The notes beneath the pieces were generated by a model that was given only the letters and a program-made list of their open reading frames with translations, did no database searches and was not told where the DNA came from. From an uncultured Porphyromonas sp. (GTDB taxonomy: Bacteria > Bacteroidota > Bacteroidia > Bacteroidales > Porphyromonadaceae): a DNA stretch of 37,877 bases. The DNA lies in contig UQDF01000016.1 of NCBI GenBank assembly GCA_900539765.1, positions 1-37,877 of the forward strand. The letters run 5' to 3'. Positions 7,870-14,886 of this stretch are shown here, in pieces. A program made the translations under genes and the position numbers. Position 1 is the first letter of the stretch; the number at the start of each line of letters is the position of its first letter.

Positions 7870-8583
7870 ATGCAGTACACTTTTCAGAGAAACAGAGATC
7901 AGGCTTCCCCCCACCAACTCATTATATACTTCTGCGGATGGGGTATGACGCCCGCTACGACCTCACACCTGACCTTACCTGATCGGTGTGACTTACTCGC
8001 ACTGTACGACTATCGCACCCTCGAGCTGAGCGACGGCCTCGCAGACTTACCCTGGGACTCCTACGAGACGGTCACCATCGTAGCTTGGTCACTAGGTGTC
8101 TGGGCTGCTGAGCAGGTCGTGCCACACTGGTCTATACTACCCAGTACACAGCGTCTGATAGCGGTCGGTGGCTCGCCCTATCCGATGCACGACCATTGGG
8201 GCATCCCGAGCCAAATATTCGTAGGGACACTGGAGGGGCTAACCGAAGAAAATCGTCAGCGCTTCAACCGCCGTATGTGTGGTGGCAAGCGATACAAGCA
8301 GCTCTACGACATCCTATCCGAGCGACCCACCACAGAGCTTCGCGACGAACTGCAAGCGGTCTACGACAGCTTGGCTACTCTTGAAGCGCCCGAGACAACA
8401 CCCCACACTTGCTTAGCGTGGAGTCTGGCGATCATCGGAGAGCGTGATCAAATCTTCCCCGCAAAAAACCTCGCCACGCTATGGGAGGCGGTAAATGTCC
8501 CAACGCTACTACTCCCCGACGGCTACCACTACCTCTTCGACCTATGGCACTCGTGGAGTGAGCTATGGGAGTCCATAGAGTAA
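7870..8583 (+). CDS. bioG: pimeloyl-ACP methyl ester esterase BioG
   Basis: A 237-aa alpha/beta-hydrolase of the BioG (DUF452) family. BioG-type esterases remove the methyl group from pimeloyl-ACP methyl ester, ending the disguised fatty-acid elongation begun by BioC, and replace BioH in many organisms. The N-terminus LIIYFCGWGM carries the oxyanion-hole segment. The nucleophile elbow is AWSLGVW with Ser74; Asp193 in GERDQIF and His220 in PDGYHYLF complete the triad. It lies between bioF and bioC, the expected context. Confidence 0.9.
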   Translation: MQYTFQRNRDQASPHQLIIYFCGWGMTPATTSHLTLPDRCDLLALYDYRTLELSDGLADLPWDSYETVTIVAWSLGVWAAEQVVPHWSILPSTQRLIAVGGSPYPMHDHWGIPSQIFVGTLEGLTEENRQRFNRRMCGGKRYKQLYDILSERPTTELRDELQAVYDSLATLEAPETTPHTCLAWSLAIIGERDQIFPAKNLATLWEAVNVPTLLLPDGYHYLFDLWHSWSELWESIE

Positions 8584-8626
8584 CGCTAAAGAGGCCTACG
8601 ATCCATACCTAACCCGATAAAGTATT

Positions 8627-9403
8627 ATGACAGCATCTCTCGCCCATCAGTTCGACCGTGCAGCAGCGCATTACAACGAGGCTGCCGAGCCTCAGCGACT
8701 AGTGATCGATCGGCTCGTTCAGCTGCTTGAGGAGCATCTACCTAAGACGGAGCGCCACTTTGCTCACGCCTTCGAGATGGGGACGGGATCTGGTCTGCTG
8801 ACGGAGCGTGTAGATCAGCTCCTCGAGGTCGACCATTGGACTCTTGCCGACCTATCCCCAGCACTTTTGGCGCAGGTTCCTAGACTGAGGGATTCGCACC
8901 CTGAGCTACGTGTGGGAGATGCTTCCGAGCTCTCTCTAGAGGGTCTTGGCATTGATCTCTTTATCTCCAGCAGTGCCATACAGTGGCTCGCCGACCCATG
9001 CGCCTACCTACAGCGCACGGTCCGAGAGCTCGCAACCGAGGCGACGGTAGCGGTCAGCACCTTCGGGTTAGACAACCTCCTCGAGCTACGACAGCTCACG
9101 GGACAAGGACTACACTACCCCTCGCTAGCTACATGGCACAGCACCCTGCAGGAGCTTGGCTACTCCTATGAGATCCACACGGAGCGACTCGTCATCCCTT
9201 TTGCCGATCCACTTGCTGTACTAGAGCATCTCCGCCATACAGGCACAGCGCAGCTACCCAATGCCCCCCAGCAGATACACACCCCAAGGCAGCTCAGAGA
9301 CTTTACAAAAAAATATATTACTAACTTTGCAGATGAGTTGGGTCGAGTCACACTCACCTTCCATCCAGTTTATATCATCATCAACAAACATCCTATAGTA
9401 TGA
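8627..9403 (+). CDS. bioC: malonyl-ACP O-methyltransferase BioC
   Basis: A 258-aa class I SAM-dependent methyltransferase. BioC methylates the free carboxyl of malonyl-ACP so that fatty acid synthase can build a pimeloyl chain. The N-terminal QFDRAAAHYNEAAEPQ is typical of BioC. SAM motif I is FEMGTGSGLL (Glu50 to Gly56), the acidic motif II is LADLS, and LFISSSAIQWLADP matches the BioC-specific 'SNxxLQW' segment. The stop codon overlaps the start of the next gene (ATGA), so the thioredoxin-like lipoprotein downstream is translationally coupled to biotin synthesis genes. Confidence 0.92.
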   Translation: MTASLAHQFDRAAAHYNEAAEPQRLVIDRLVQLLEEHLPKTERHFAHAFEMGTGSGLLTERVDQLLEVDHWTLADLSPALLAQVPRLRDSHPELRVGDASELSLEGLGIDLFISSSAIQWLADPCAYLQRTVRELATEATVAVSTFGLDNLLELRQLTGQGLHYPSLATWHSTLQELGYSYEIHTERLVIPFADPLAVLEHLRHTGTAQLPNAPQQIHTPRQLRDFTKKYITNFADELGRVTLTFHPVYIIINKHPIV

Positions 9404-10431
9404 AACGAACTCTATCCCTATCCTCTCTGCTGATCGTACTAGGCTCGCTCTTAGTGCTTAGTAGCTGTAATCGCAACGATCAGAAGACGACGCTACAGCT
9501 CCATGGGCTCGGGGACAACCTGTCTGGTCTGACAGCTTACCTTTACGATGAGGCTGATCCTAAGACGCCGATCGACAGTATCGTCATCCACGACACCATC
9601 GCCAGCCTATCCCTAGACGACCTACAGAAAGGGTACCTCTACCTCCTCTCTTGCGAGGGTACGCCACTCAACGCTCAGTTTGTCTACGAGGAGACCTCGC
9701 TAGACTATAATCTCAACGATGGGCGCGTCAGCGGTTCTCCCGCCAACGATGCTTGCAACGCCTTCGAGCAAGACATTATGGTCATCATGCAGGCTGACTC
9801 CATCGACCAAGCTGCTGGTCAGGAGATCGTCCGTAAGTATGTTGCAGAGCAAAAGGACAACCCCCTCGTACTGCGTGCTATGCAGTATGCTATGTACCTC
9901 TTTGACGATCTCACGGAGTTTCAAAAGCCTCTAGAGGAGATGGGCGAAAACGTCAAGCGACTCCCCAGCTATACTACGCTAAGAGAGTTGATCCAAGGCA
10001 TGATCAACACGAAAGCAGGCAAGACTTTTGTAGACTTTGCGGGCATCACCACAGAGGGTGAGCAGGTCAAGCTCTCAGACTACGTAGGTCAGGGGCAGTA
10101 TGCGCTCGTTGACTTCTGGGCCTCTTGGTGTGGTCCTTGCCGTCGCGAGATCCCTACACTCATCCAGATGCACAAGAAGTACAAGGACAAGGGACTACTC
10201 GTCCTCGGCATCGGTGTATGGGAGGAGAGCCACGACACCCATCTACAAGCTGTCAAGGAACTCCAGATCCCCTACCCACAGATCTACGATGAGCAGAACA
10301 GCCACGCCACCTCACTGTACGGTATCATGGGCATTCCTCAGATTATGCTCATAGGACCAGACGGAGTCATCATGCAGCGCGATCTTCGCGGAGATCAGAT
10401 CGATCAGATACTCAGTGAGATATACAAGTAG
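9400..10431 (+). CDS. TlpA/ResA-like thioredoxin-fold lipoprotein
   Basis: A 343-aa lipoprotein with lipobox LSSC (Cys23). Residues about 30-130 resemble the N-terminal DUF4369 beta-rich domain common in Bacteroidetes TlpA-like proteins. A thioredoxin/AhpC-TSA domain occupies about 205-343. The redox motif is WCGPC with Cys244 and Cys247, after VDFWAS, and the cis-proline region is GIMGIPQIML. It should act as a membrane-anchored periplasmic thiol-disulfide reductase, for example reducing cytochrome c or other envelope cysteines. It overlaps bioC by 4 bp; I see no reason in the sequence for a role in biotin synthesis, so the link may be only transcriptional. Confidence 0.88.
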   Translation: MKRTLSLSSLLIVLGSLLVLSSCNRNDQKTTLQLHGLGDNLSGLTAYLYDEADPKTPIDSIVIHDTIASLSLDDLQKGYLYLLSCEGTPLNAQFVYEETSLDYNLNDGRVSGSPANDACNAFEQDIMVIMQADSIDQAAGQEIVRKYVAEQKDNPLVLRAMQYAMYLFDDLTEFQKPLEEMGENVKRLPSYTTLRELIQGMINTKAGKTFVDFAGITTEGEQVKLSDYVGQGQYALVDFWASWCGPCRREIPTLIQMHKKYKDKGLLVLGIGVWEESHDTHLQAVKELQIPYPQIYDEQNSHATSLYGIMGIPQIMLIGPDGVIMQRDLRGDQIDQILSEIYK

Positions 10432-10465
10432 ACAGCAATTTCTTATTCAAAAGAGTCCGATAAGA

Positions 10466-10496
10466 CTTGCATATTAAGAAAATTGTCGTACCTTTG
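10466..10496 (+). promoter_or_regulatory. promoter of the SRP RNA-tRNA-Thr unit
   Basis: A -33-like CTTG (10466-10469) is 19 bp upstream of a perfect -7 box TACCTTTG (10489-10496). The RNA stem begins 7 nt after the box, which fits the usual start distance. Confidence 0.8.
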
Positions 10497-10502
10497 TGAT
10501 CC

Positions 10503-10598
10503 GGGCGAGTGCCACACGGCCAGCTCCCTGTGAATCCCCCAGGGCTTGATCGCAGCAAGGGTAGCGGGTCGTAGCGGCGCGATGTGGATTGCTCGCCC
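10503..10598 (+). ncRNA. ffs: signal recognition particle RNA, bacterial small (4.5S) type
   Basis: A roughly 96-nt RNA folding into one long hairpin. The ends GGGCGAG (10503-10509) and CTCGCCC (10592-10598) pair perfectly, and further blocks such as CCACA/TGTGG pair inside. The apical region has CAGG (10540-10543) and AGCAA (10554-10558) separated by exactly 10 nt, the same spacing as the symmetric loop and tip of E. coli 4.5S RNA that bind the Ffh M domain. The tip reads GCTTGATCGC instead of the usual GGAA-type tetraloop. It has its own promoter and is followed 4 nt later by a tRNA gene, so both are probably processed from one transcript. Confidence 0.85.
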
Positions 10599-10602
10599 TT
10601 TT

Positions 10603-10675
10603 GCCTCTTTAGCTCAGTTGGTAGAGCACGTGATTTGTAATCTCGGGGTCGTTGGTTCGAGTCCGACAAGAGGCT
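10603..10675 (+). tRNA. tRNA-Thr (anticodon UGU)
   Basis: A 73-nt cloverleaf. Acceptor arms GCCTCTT and AAGAGGC pair fully. The D arm is GCTC/GAGC and the anticodon loop TTTGTAA gives UGU. The T arm GTTGG-TTCGAGT-CCGAC is intact and the discriminator is T. The anticodon stem has one U.U mismatch. CCA is not encoded. Confidence 0.95.
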
Positions 10676-10714
10676 CTCTTCAAGACTAGTCTTAGAGACT
10701 ATATCCACAGTTGA

Positions 10715-10746
10715 CGAGCAGATTGCTAAGCTTAGCAGTCTGCTCG
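10715..10746 (+). terminator. terminator after SRP RNA-tRNA-Thr
   Basis: A near-perfect 16-bp stem with one T.G pair: CGAGCAGATTGCTAAG (10715-10730) against 10731-10746, then CTTTTT. Its centre, TGCTAAGCTTAGCA, is itself a palindrome. Confidence 0.88.
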
Positions 10747-10884
10747 CTTTTTGTGTTCAGATCAAACGGATCTCAGGGGTAGCCAGCTGTAGGGGTCGCA
10801 CGAAAGTGTCGAGTCGGATGGCGTCCGTCCCCGTCAAACGTTACAGTGTCCGTTGCGTCCAAGCGAAACGAGTAACAAGCGTAG

Positions 10885-10905
10885 GGACGCACGATCTGTG
10901 CGTCC
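10885..10905. repeat. REP-like palindrome, copy 1
   Basis: Arms GGACGCAC and GTGCGTCC (8 bp, perfect) around GATCT, in the context GTAG-palindrome-GTTGC. It lies in a gene-free stretch (about 10750-11100) whose short frames are repeat-derived and not supported as genes. Confidence 0.8.
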
Positions 10906-10972
10906 GTTGCATCAAATCGAGAGGGCGTCCGTTACGTCAAAGGTTAGCGCGTCGGGGGGGGGTAAAGGAGAC

Positions 10973-10993
10973 GGACGCACAGATCGTGCGTCC
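10973..10993. repeat. REP-like palindrome, copy 2 (inverted relative to copy 1)
   Basis: Arms GGACGCAC and GTGCGTCC around AGATC, followed by CTACAGAAGTCGTATC and another GTGCGTCC half-arm at about 11010-11017. This roughly 50-bp block recurs in inverted orientation near 37631-37684. Confidence 0.8.
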
Positions 10994-11105
10994 CTACAGA
11001 AGTCGTATCTTGTGCGTCCGTTGTGTTTCCTGACCTGCTGTGTTGAAGCCCTATCTTGTCCCCGTCTTGATCGGTGTGTGTCTCAGCATCTAGAGATGAT
11101 GACGT

Positions 11106-11152
11106 AAAAAAGGTGGCGAGGACCTCACGTCGAGATCCTCGCCACCTTTTTT
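11106..11152. terminator. bidirectional terminator
   Basis: A perfect 17-bp stem: AAAAAAGGTGGCGAGGA (11106-11122) with 11136-11152, giving T6 on the plus strand and T6 (from A6) on the minus strand. It can stop minus-strand transcription from the LRR gene and plus-strand read-through from the REP region. Confidence 0.88.
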
Positions 11153-11229
11153 CTCTTTCGGATAGAGCTCTACTAGTTCACACGATAGAGTCCCTCCGTA
11201 TGATAGCTCGAGAGCTTCTCACCAGCGCA

Positions 11230-11261
11230 GTAGCGCCTGCCACCAGAGCAACAGGCGCTAC
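11230..11261 (-). other. hairpin just after the LRR gene stop codon
   Basis: Perfect 10-bp arms GTAGCGCCTG (11230-11239) and CAGGCGCTAC (11252-11261) with a 12-nt loop, 9 bp beyond the stop codon. There is no T tract, so it is more likely an mRNA 3' end stabiliser than a terminator; the true terminator is about 110 bp further on. Confidence 0.5.
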
Positions 11262-11270
11262 GCTCGGATC

Positions 11271-14200
11271 TTACTGCTTGACCACGAGTCGGTCAGCTCC
11301 TGCTACGCGCACCACGTAGGTACCAGCGGGATAGCTCGTGAGGTCTACCACAGCACTACCCATAGCATCTGTGCGGGCCGTACCGACGAGCGTTCCCGTC
11401 ATATCGTAGAGCAGGATGTCACTGTCAGCGACTGCACCTGCCACGTTGAGTAGCTCCTGCGTCGGATTCGGATAGAGCTGTATGGCGAGCTCATCGATGG
11501 TAGCGACAGCGAGGTTGTCCTCCTCAACTATCTTACCAAAGATACTCCACCCCTTAGCCTTGCTGTAAGCCTCCTTAGCGCCCTTCTGTACATGGAGCGT
11601 AGCCTCCTCGGGACTATAAATATCCCCAAAGGTCGCCTCGTTGATGACAGGAGGCTCTACACTATAAGCGTAGACATTGCTGATAATCTGACAGCCAGTG
11701 AACGTGTTAGCCTCTATCGAGCAATCTGCTGGGATATGCACCTCCTTGAGTGCTGAAGCTAGCCCGAAGGCTGCCTTGCCAAATGAAGTACAGCTAGGCA
11801 TATAGGGAACCGTCTCTAGCGAACGATCATAGTAAAATGCTGAGTCGCCGACCGAGACAACCTGAGGTGTGACCCCCTCTGCCCATGCGAAAGACTTCAT
11901 AGTGGCATTATAAGCAAGCGCCATCGCATCGATGCGCTCTAGCGATGCAGGGAGCATCAGCTCCTTGATCCTAGGATTGTAAGCGAGGGCAAGACGCGTG
12001 ATCTCCTTGAGTCCATCTGATAGAGCTAACTGACCCTCTATCCCGATCGTTTGACTACCTATAGGTAGGTAGAGTAGCTTCGAGCCATCTGCCGTGTAGA
12101 GGATACCCTCGACACTCTTGAGCGCCGTATTGCCCGTGGCGACCTCAACAGCCTGCAAGTGCATAGGAGTCAAGAAGGCTCCAGGCTGTATCGAAGAGAC
12201 CTTAGCCCCTAGAGTATAGCTGTCAGCCTTAAGACCTGCTGGGTAGGCGATGAGCTTCGTCTGATCTTTGCTGTAGAGGACTCCCTCTATCGTTGAGAAC
12301 GACTCATTAGCCTCTGGCACGACAAACTTCGTCATAGCCGTGCAGAAGAGGAATGCACGATCACCGATGCCCTTGACCTTACTATTGAGCGTCAGCGAAG
12401 TCATCTGATTAGCACCCTCGAAGGCTAGCGGAGCGATATAAGTAACCTCATCAGGTAGGACTGCATCACCCTCAGCCTGCCACTTGTAGAGTACACCATC
12501 GACGATCTCAGGCTTATTATCTGCGCTAGAAGATGGACTACAGACCATATTCACCTCGACATCCTCCTTGAGGCTCTCGATCGTATAGGTCAGCTCACGG
12601 TAGTTAGGCACCGTCTCACGATTGACCTGCCACTCATCGACGGCGTAGCCCTCAGCAGGGTGTGCCGTAAAGACAAGCTTGCTACCAGCCTTGACGGACT
12701 GACCCGTCTCGATCGGCTCACCATCAGCAGTAGCGGTAAGCGTGCCAGTCTTCTCGTTGAAAGAGGCAAACTTCACTCTAAAGTGTCCCTCGATACGGTC
12801 AAAGTCTACCTGTATCTCTCGTGAATCGGGGGCTTCGCAACGATAGGTGGACTTACCATTCTGTCCAGCTATTGGCTCAAAGTCGCCACCTATCTCAATC
12901 TGCTCGAACCAGTCTCCGATGCGGTAGCCCTCCTTAGGAGTAGCAGTAAAATTCAGCATCGTACCTGTAGGCACACGATCGCCAGACTTCACCTCTGTAC
13001 CATCATCTAGAGCGCAGGTCAGTGTACCCATCTGAAGGTCACGGCTATGGAAGTAAACGTCAGCACCCTCTGGACGAGCCTCAAAGGTTACCTCGACATT
13101 TAGATTACTAGTTAGATCCTTGACCTCATAGATTTGAGGGAACTTCGGATCACCCTCTACGGTCACGACATCTCCATTGACACGCCACTCCTTGATCTGC
13201 TGCTCAGCCCGGGGGATCGCCTTAAAGCTAACAGGGGAGTGCTCTAGGAGCATATCACCATCATTGACATCCTGAGCTCCAGTCGTCCAGGCCTCTAGCT
13301 GACCATCTCCTGTGAAGCTGAAATTTACCTTATAGCGTTGCTGTGTCCCTGAGGGAGTACCGACGACGATCTCGCACTTCTTTAGCTTCTGCGCTAGCTC
13401 CGTCTTGATCTCCTCGCTAGCGACATAAACAGTTGTCGTCTCCTTGTCAGGCCAGAGCGACTCTAGACCAGAGATCGAATTGCTCAGGTGCAGGTCTACG
13501 ACACGTAGCGAGCCCACCCCGCTAAAAGATAGATAATGCCACTTGATACGCTCCAAGCGTGGCAGATAAAGCTCGGTGAGCTTAGTGCAGTTGACAAAAG
13601 CACCCTCACCTATCTCCTGAGCGTAAGGTAGCTCTAGGCGCTCCAAAGCTCCACAGCCATAGATAGCGTTGTCGCCGATAGCCTTGCATTCCTCGCCAAG
13701 AGTCACCTTCTGGACACCTCCTGCCAGTACACGTAGCACACCATCAGCACGAGAGATGAGCGCCCCCTCGGCTGCGAGGTAGTTAGCGCAACCCTCCTCG
13801 AGCGTTAGCGAGGTGAGGCTGGTACTGTTTTGAAAGGGGTTGCCCACGATAGACTCGAGCGACTTGCCCAGTGAGAGTGATGTCAGCGCATTCGCATTCT
13901 CAAAGGCCTTCTCTCCTATCGTTTTGATCATCGGTAGATCTAGTGCTTCCAGAGCTGTACAACCCTCGAAGCTGTGGCTTCCCACGCTCTCTAGCTTAGG
14001 AGCCTTGATGGTCTTGAGACCCGTGCAGCCCCTGAAGGCGTTGTCACCGATCTTTGTCACTCCGTTGAGATCTACGCTGGTGATATAGGTATTGCTGACA
14101 GGGTCTGAAGAGCCCCATCCGTCAGGATCATCCTCTCCAGGCGTGTAGAAGCAGTTTTCCGCTATCTCCGTCACCCCGTCAGGGATCCGGATAGCTCCAG

Positions 14201-14303
14201 TTGCATCACCCCAAGAGAGTAATACGCCATTCGTCACATCCTGTGCGACGAGAGCCGTCGCTGAGAGGACGAGGAGGAGTAGTAAGTTTGTTATTCGATT
14301 CAT
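11271..14303 (-). CDS. BspA-like leucine-rich-repeat surface protein with T9SS sorting domain
   Basis: A 1010-aa secreted protein with a signal peptide ending near ALVAQ (about residue 20). LRR_5 (BspA/Treponema-type) repeats occupy about residues 35-310, with units like ITSVDLNGVTKIGDNAFRGC. Three InlB B-repeat-like beta modules follow (about 320-600), each with a 'G.hhxFxAxPxxGYxhxxW' pattern such as LNFTATPKEGYRIGDW. A second LRR_5 block covers about 600-920. The last roughly 75 residues match a type A T9SS C-terminal domain: IQLYPNPTQELLNV, ILLYDMTGTLVG, YPAGTYVVRV. It is therefore predicted to cross the outer membrane by T9SS and become surface-anchored. BspA-like proteins elsewhere bind host matrix proteins or other bacteria; that role here is inference. 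Confidence 0.92.
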   Translation of the reverse strand: MNRITNLLLLLVLSATALVAQDVTNGVLLSWGDATGAIRIPDGVTEIAENCFYTPGEDDPDGWGSSDPVSNTYITSVDLNGVTKIGDNAFRGCTGLKTIKAPKLESVGSHSFEGCTALEALDLPMIKTIGEKAFENANALTSLSLGKSLESIVGNPFQNSTSLTSLTLEEGCANYLAAEGALISRADGVLRVLAGGVQKVTLGEECKAIGDNAIYGCGALERLELPYAQEIGEGAFVNCTKLTELYLPRLERIKWHYLSFSGVGSLRVVDLHLSNSISGLESLWPDKETTTVYVASEEIKTELAQKLKKCEIVVGTPSGTQQRYKVNFSFTGDGQLEAWTTGAQDVNDGDMLLEHSPVSFKAIPRAEQQIKEWRVNGDVVTVEGDPKFPQIYEVKDLTSNLNVEVTFEARPEGADVYFHSRDLQMGTLTCALDDGTEVKSGDRVPTGTMLNFTATPKEGYRIGDWFEQIEIGGDFEPIAGQNGKSTYRCEAPDSREIQVDFDRIEGHFRVKFASFNEKTGTLTATADGEPIETGQSVKAGSKLVFTAHPAEGYAVDEWQVNRETVPNYRELTYTIESLKEDVEVNMVCSPSSSADNKPEIVDGVLYKWQAEGDAVLPDEVTYIAPLAFEGANQMTSLTLNSKVKGIGDRAFLFCTAMTKFVVPEANESFSTIEGVLYSKDQTKLIAYPAGLKADSYTLGAKVSSIQPGAFLTPMHLQAVEVATGNTALKSVEGILYTADGSKLLYLPIGSQTIGIEGQLALSDGLKEITRLALAYNPRIKELMLPASLERIDAMALAYNATMKSFAWAEGVTPQVVSVGDSAFYYDRSLETVPYMPSCTSFGKAAFGLASALKEVHIPADCSIEANTFTGCQIISNVYAYSVEPPVINEATFGDIYSPEEATLHVQKGAKEAYSKAKGWSIFGKIVEEDNLAVATIDELAIQLYPNPTQELLNVAGAVADSDILLYDMTGTLVGTARTDAMGSAVVDLTSYPAGTYVVRVAGADRLVVKQ

Positions 14304-14437
14304 AAAGTAATCTGTTATTGATACATTTCGTAGTAGTACACATCAGTGCATTGAGGCACCGCATATACGGCGCTCTCTAGTATAAGTGTTGGTCGGATCT
14401 AGTCCTAATCTCTGTCAATCCGACCAAGATAGCATCA

Positions 14438-14467
14438 CAAAGGTACAGAAAAATAGTCATGAACAAG
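14438..14467 (-). promoter_or_regulatory. promoter of the LRR surface protein gene
   Basis: On the minus strand, CTTG (14464-14467) lies 18 bp upstream of a perfect TACCTTTG box (14438-14445). The leader to the ATG at 14303 would be about 130 nt, long enough for post-transcriptional control. Confidence 0.75.
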
Positions 14468-14572
14468 CCACACACAAGCACCGATGTCTCACTATTAGAG
14501 GACGTTAACTTACACTTCTGTATCTTTATAGATAAACTCTTCTGATAACGATACGGAGGAAATTAAGAATCT

Positions 14573-14732
14573 CCACGTGGATAATTAAGATTCTTCACCG
14601 AGAAAATAAAAATTCTCCACGTAGGAGAGAAACATTTGCTCCGAAGTTTCATTTGATTCCTCCGAAGTTTTATTTCTCGCCCACGTGGAGAATTATCTTT
14701 TTCCACGTGGCGATTTTGGATTTTCCACGTGG
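14573..14732. repeat. phased array of CCACGTGG palindromes
   Basis: CCACGTGG occurs at 14573, 14681, 14703 and 14725, with a variant CCACGTAGG at 14617. Start-to-start distances are 44, 64, 22 and 22 bp, close to multiples of 22. Most copies extend to a longer palindrome, roughly TTCTCCACGTGGAGAA. A direct repeat CTCCGAAGTTTYATTT (14639-14654 and 14660-14675, spacing 21) lies inside. The array is between the divergent LRR and L,D-transpeptidase promoters. The rest of the 565-bp region (14304-14868) holds these promoters, short CTAGT and GGCTGTTAGCTGTTGGC repeats (about 14740-14806) and no gene. Confidence 0.75.
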
Positions 14733-14811
14733 AGAAGTGGCTGGCGCTTGGCTGTTAGCTGTTGGCTAGAGACACTAGTGGCACTAGTCCTCCTAGTAAC
14801 ACTAGAAGAGC

Positions 14812-14852
14812 CCCCTCTAATTTCTAACCTCTAAAATCTAATCTCTTTTTCG
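14812..14852 (+). repeat. heptamer tandem repeat upstream of the L,D-transpeptidase promoter box
   Basis: From about 14814 it reads CCTCTAA, TTTCTAA, CCTCTAA, AATCTAA, TCTCTTT, then TTCG and the -7 box. It is a near copy of the module at 2005-2046 with one fewer full unit. Confidence 0.75.
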
Positions 14853-14860
14853 TACCTTTG
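14853..14860 (+). promoter_or_regulatory. promoter -7 box for the L,D-transpeptidase gene
   Basis: A perfect TACCTTTG. It ends only 8 bp before the first possible ATG (14869), which argues for the ATG at 14887 as the true start unless the mRNA is leaderless. Confidence 0.75.
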
Positions 14861-14886
14861 GCAGGACAATGAGCTTTTTACTAGAT

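Noticed and set aside
10806..11107. Overlapping plus-strand frames of 75-84 codons
   Set aside because: They run through the REP palindromes, with Arg/Cys/Ser-rich products typical of translated repeats.
11173..11290. A Cys-rich reading frame past the LRR stop codon on the minus strand (CCSGGRRYC, ending GLYRVN)
   Set aside because: It looks protein-like but opens only about 38 codons, has no start codon, and is not in frame with the LRR gene. A decayed gene end is possible but unsupported.
14573..14732. Reading the spaced palindromes as a CRISPR array
   Set aside because: Repeat units are only about 8-16 bp, spacers are uneven (14 to 56 bp), and there is no cas gene nearby.
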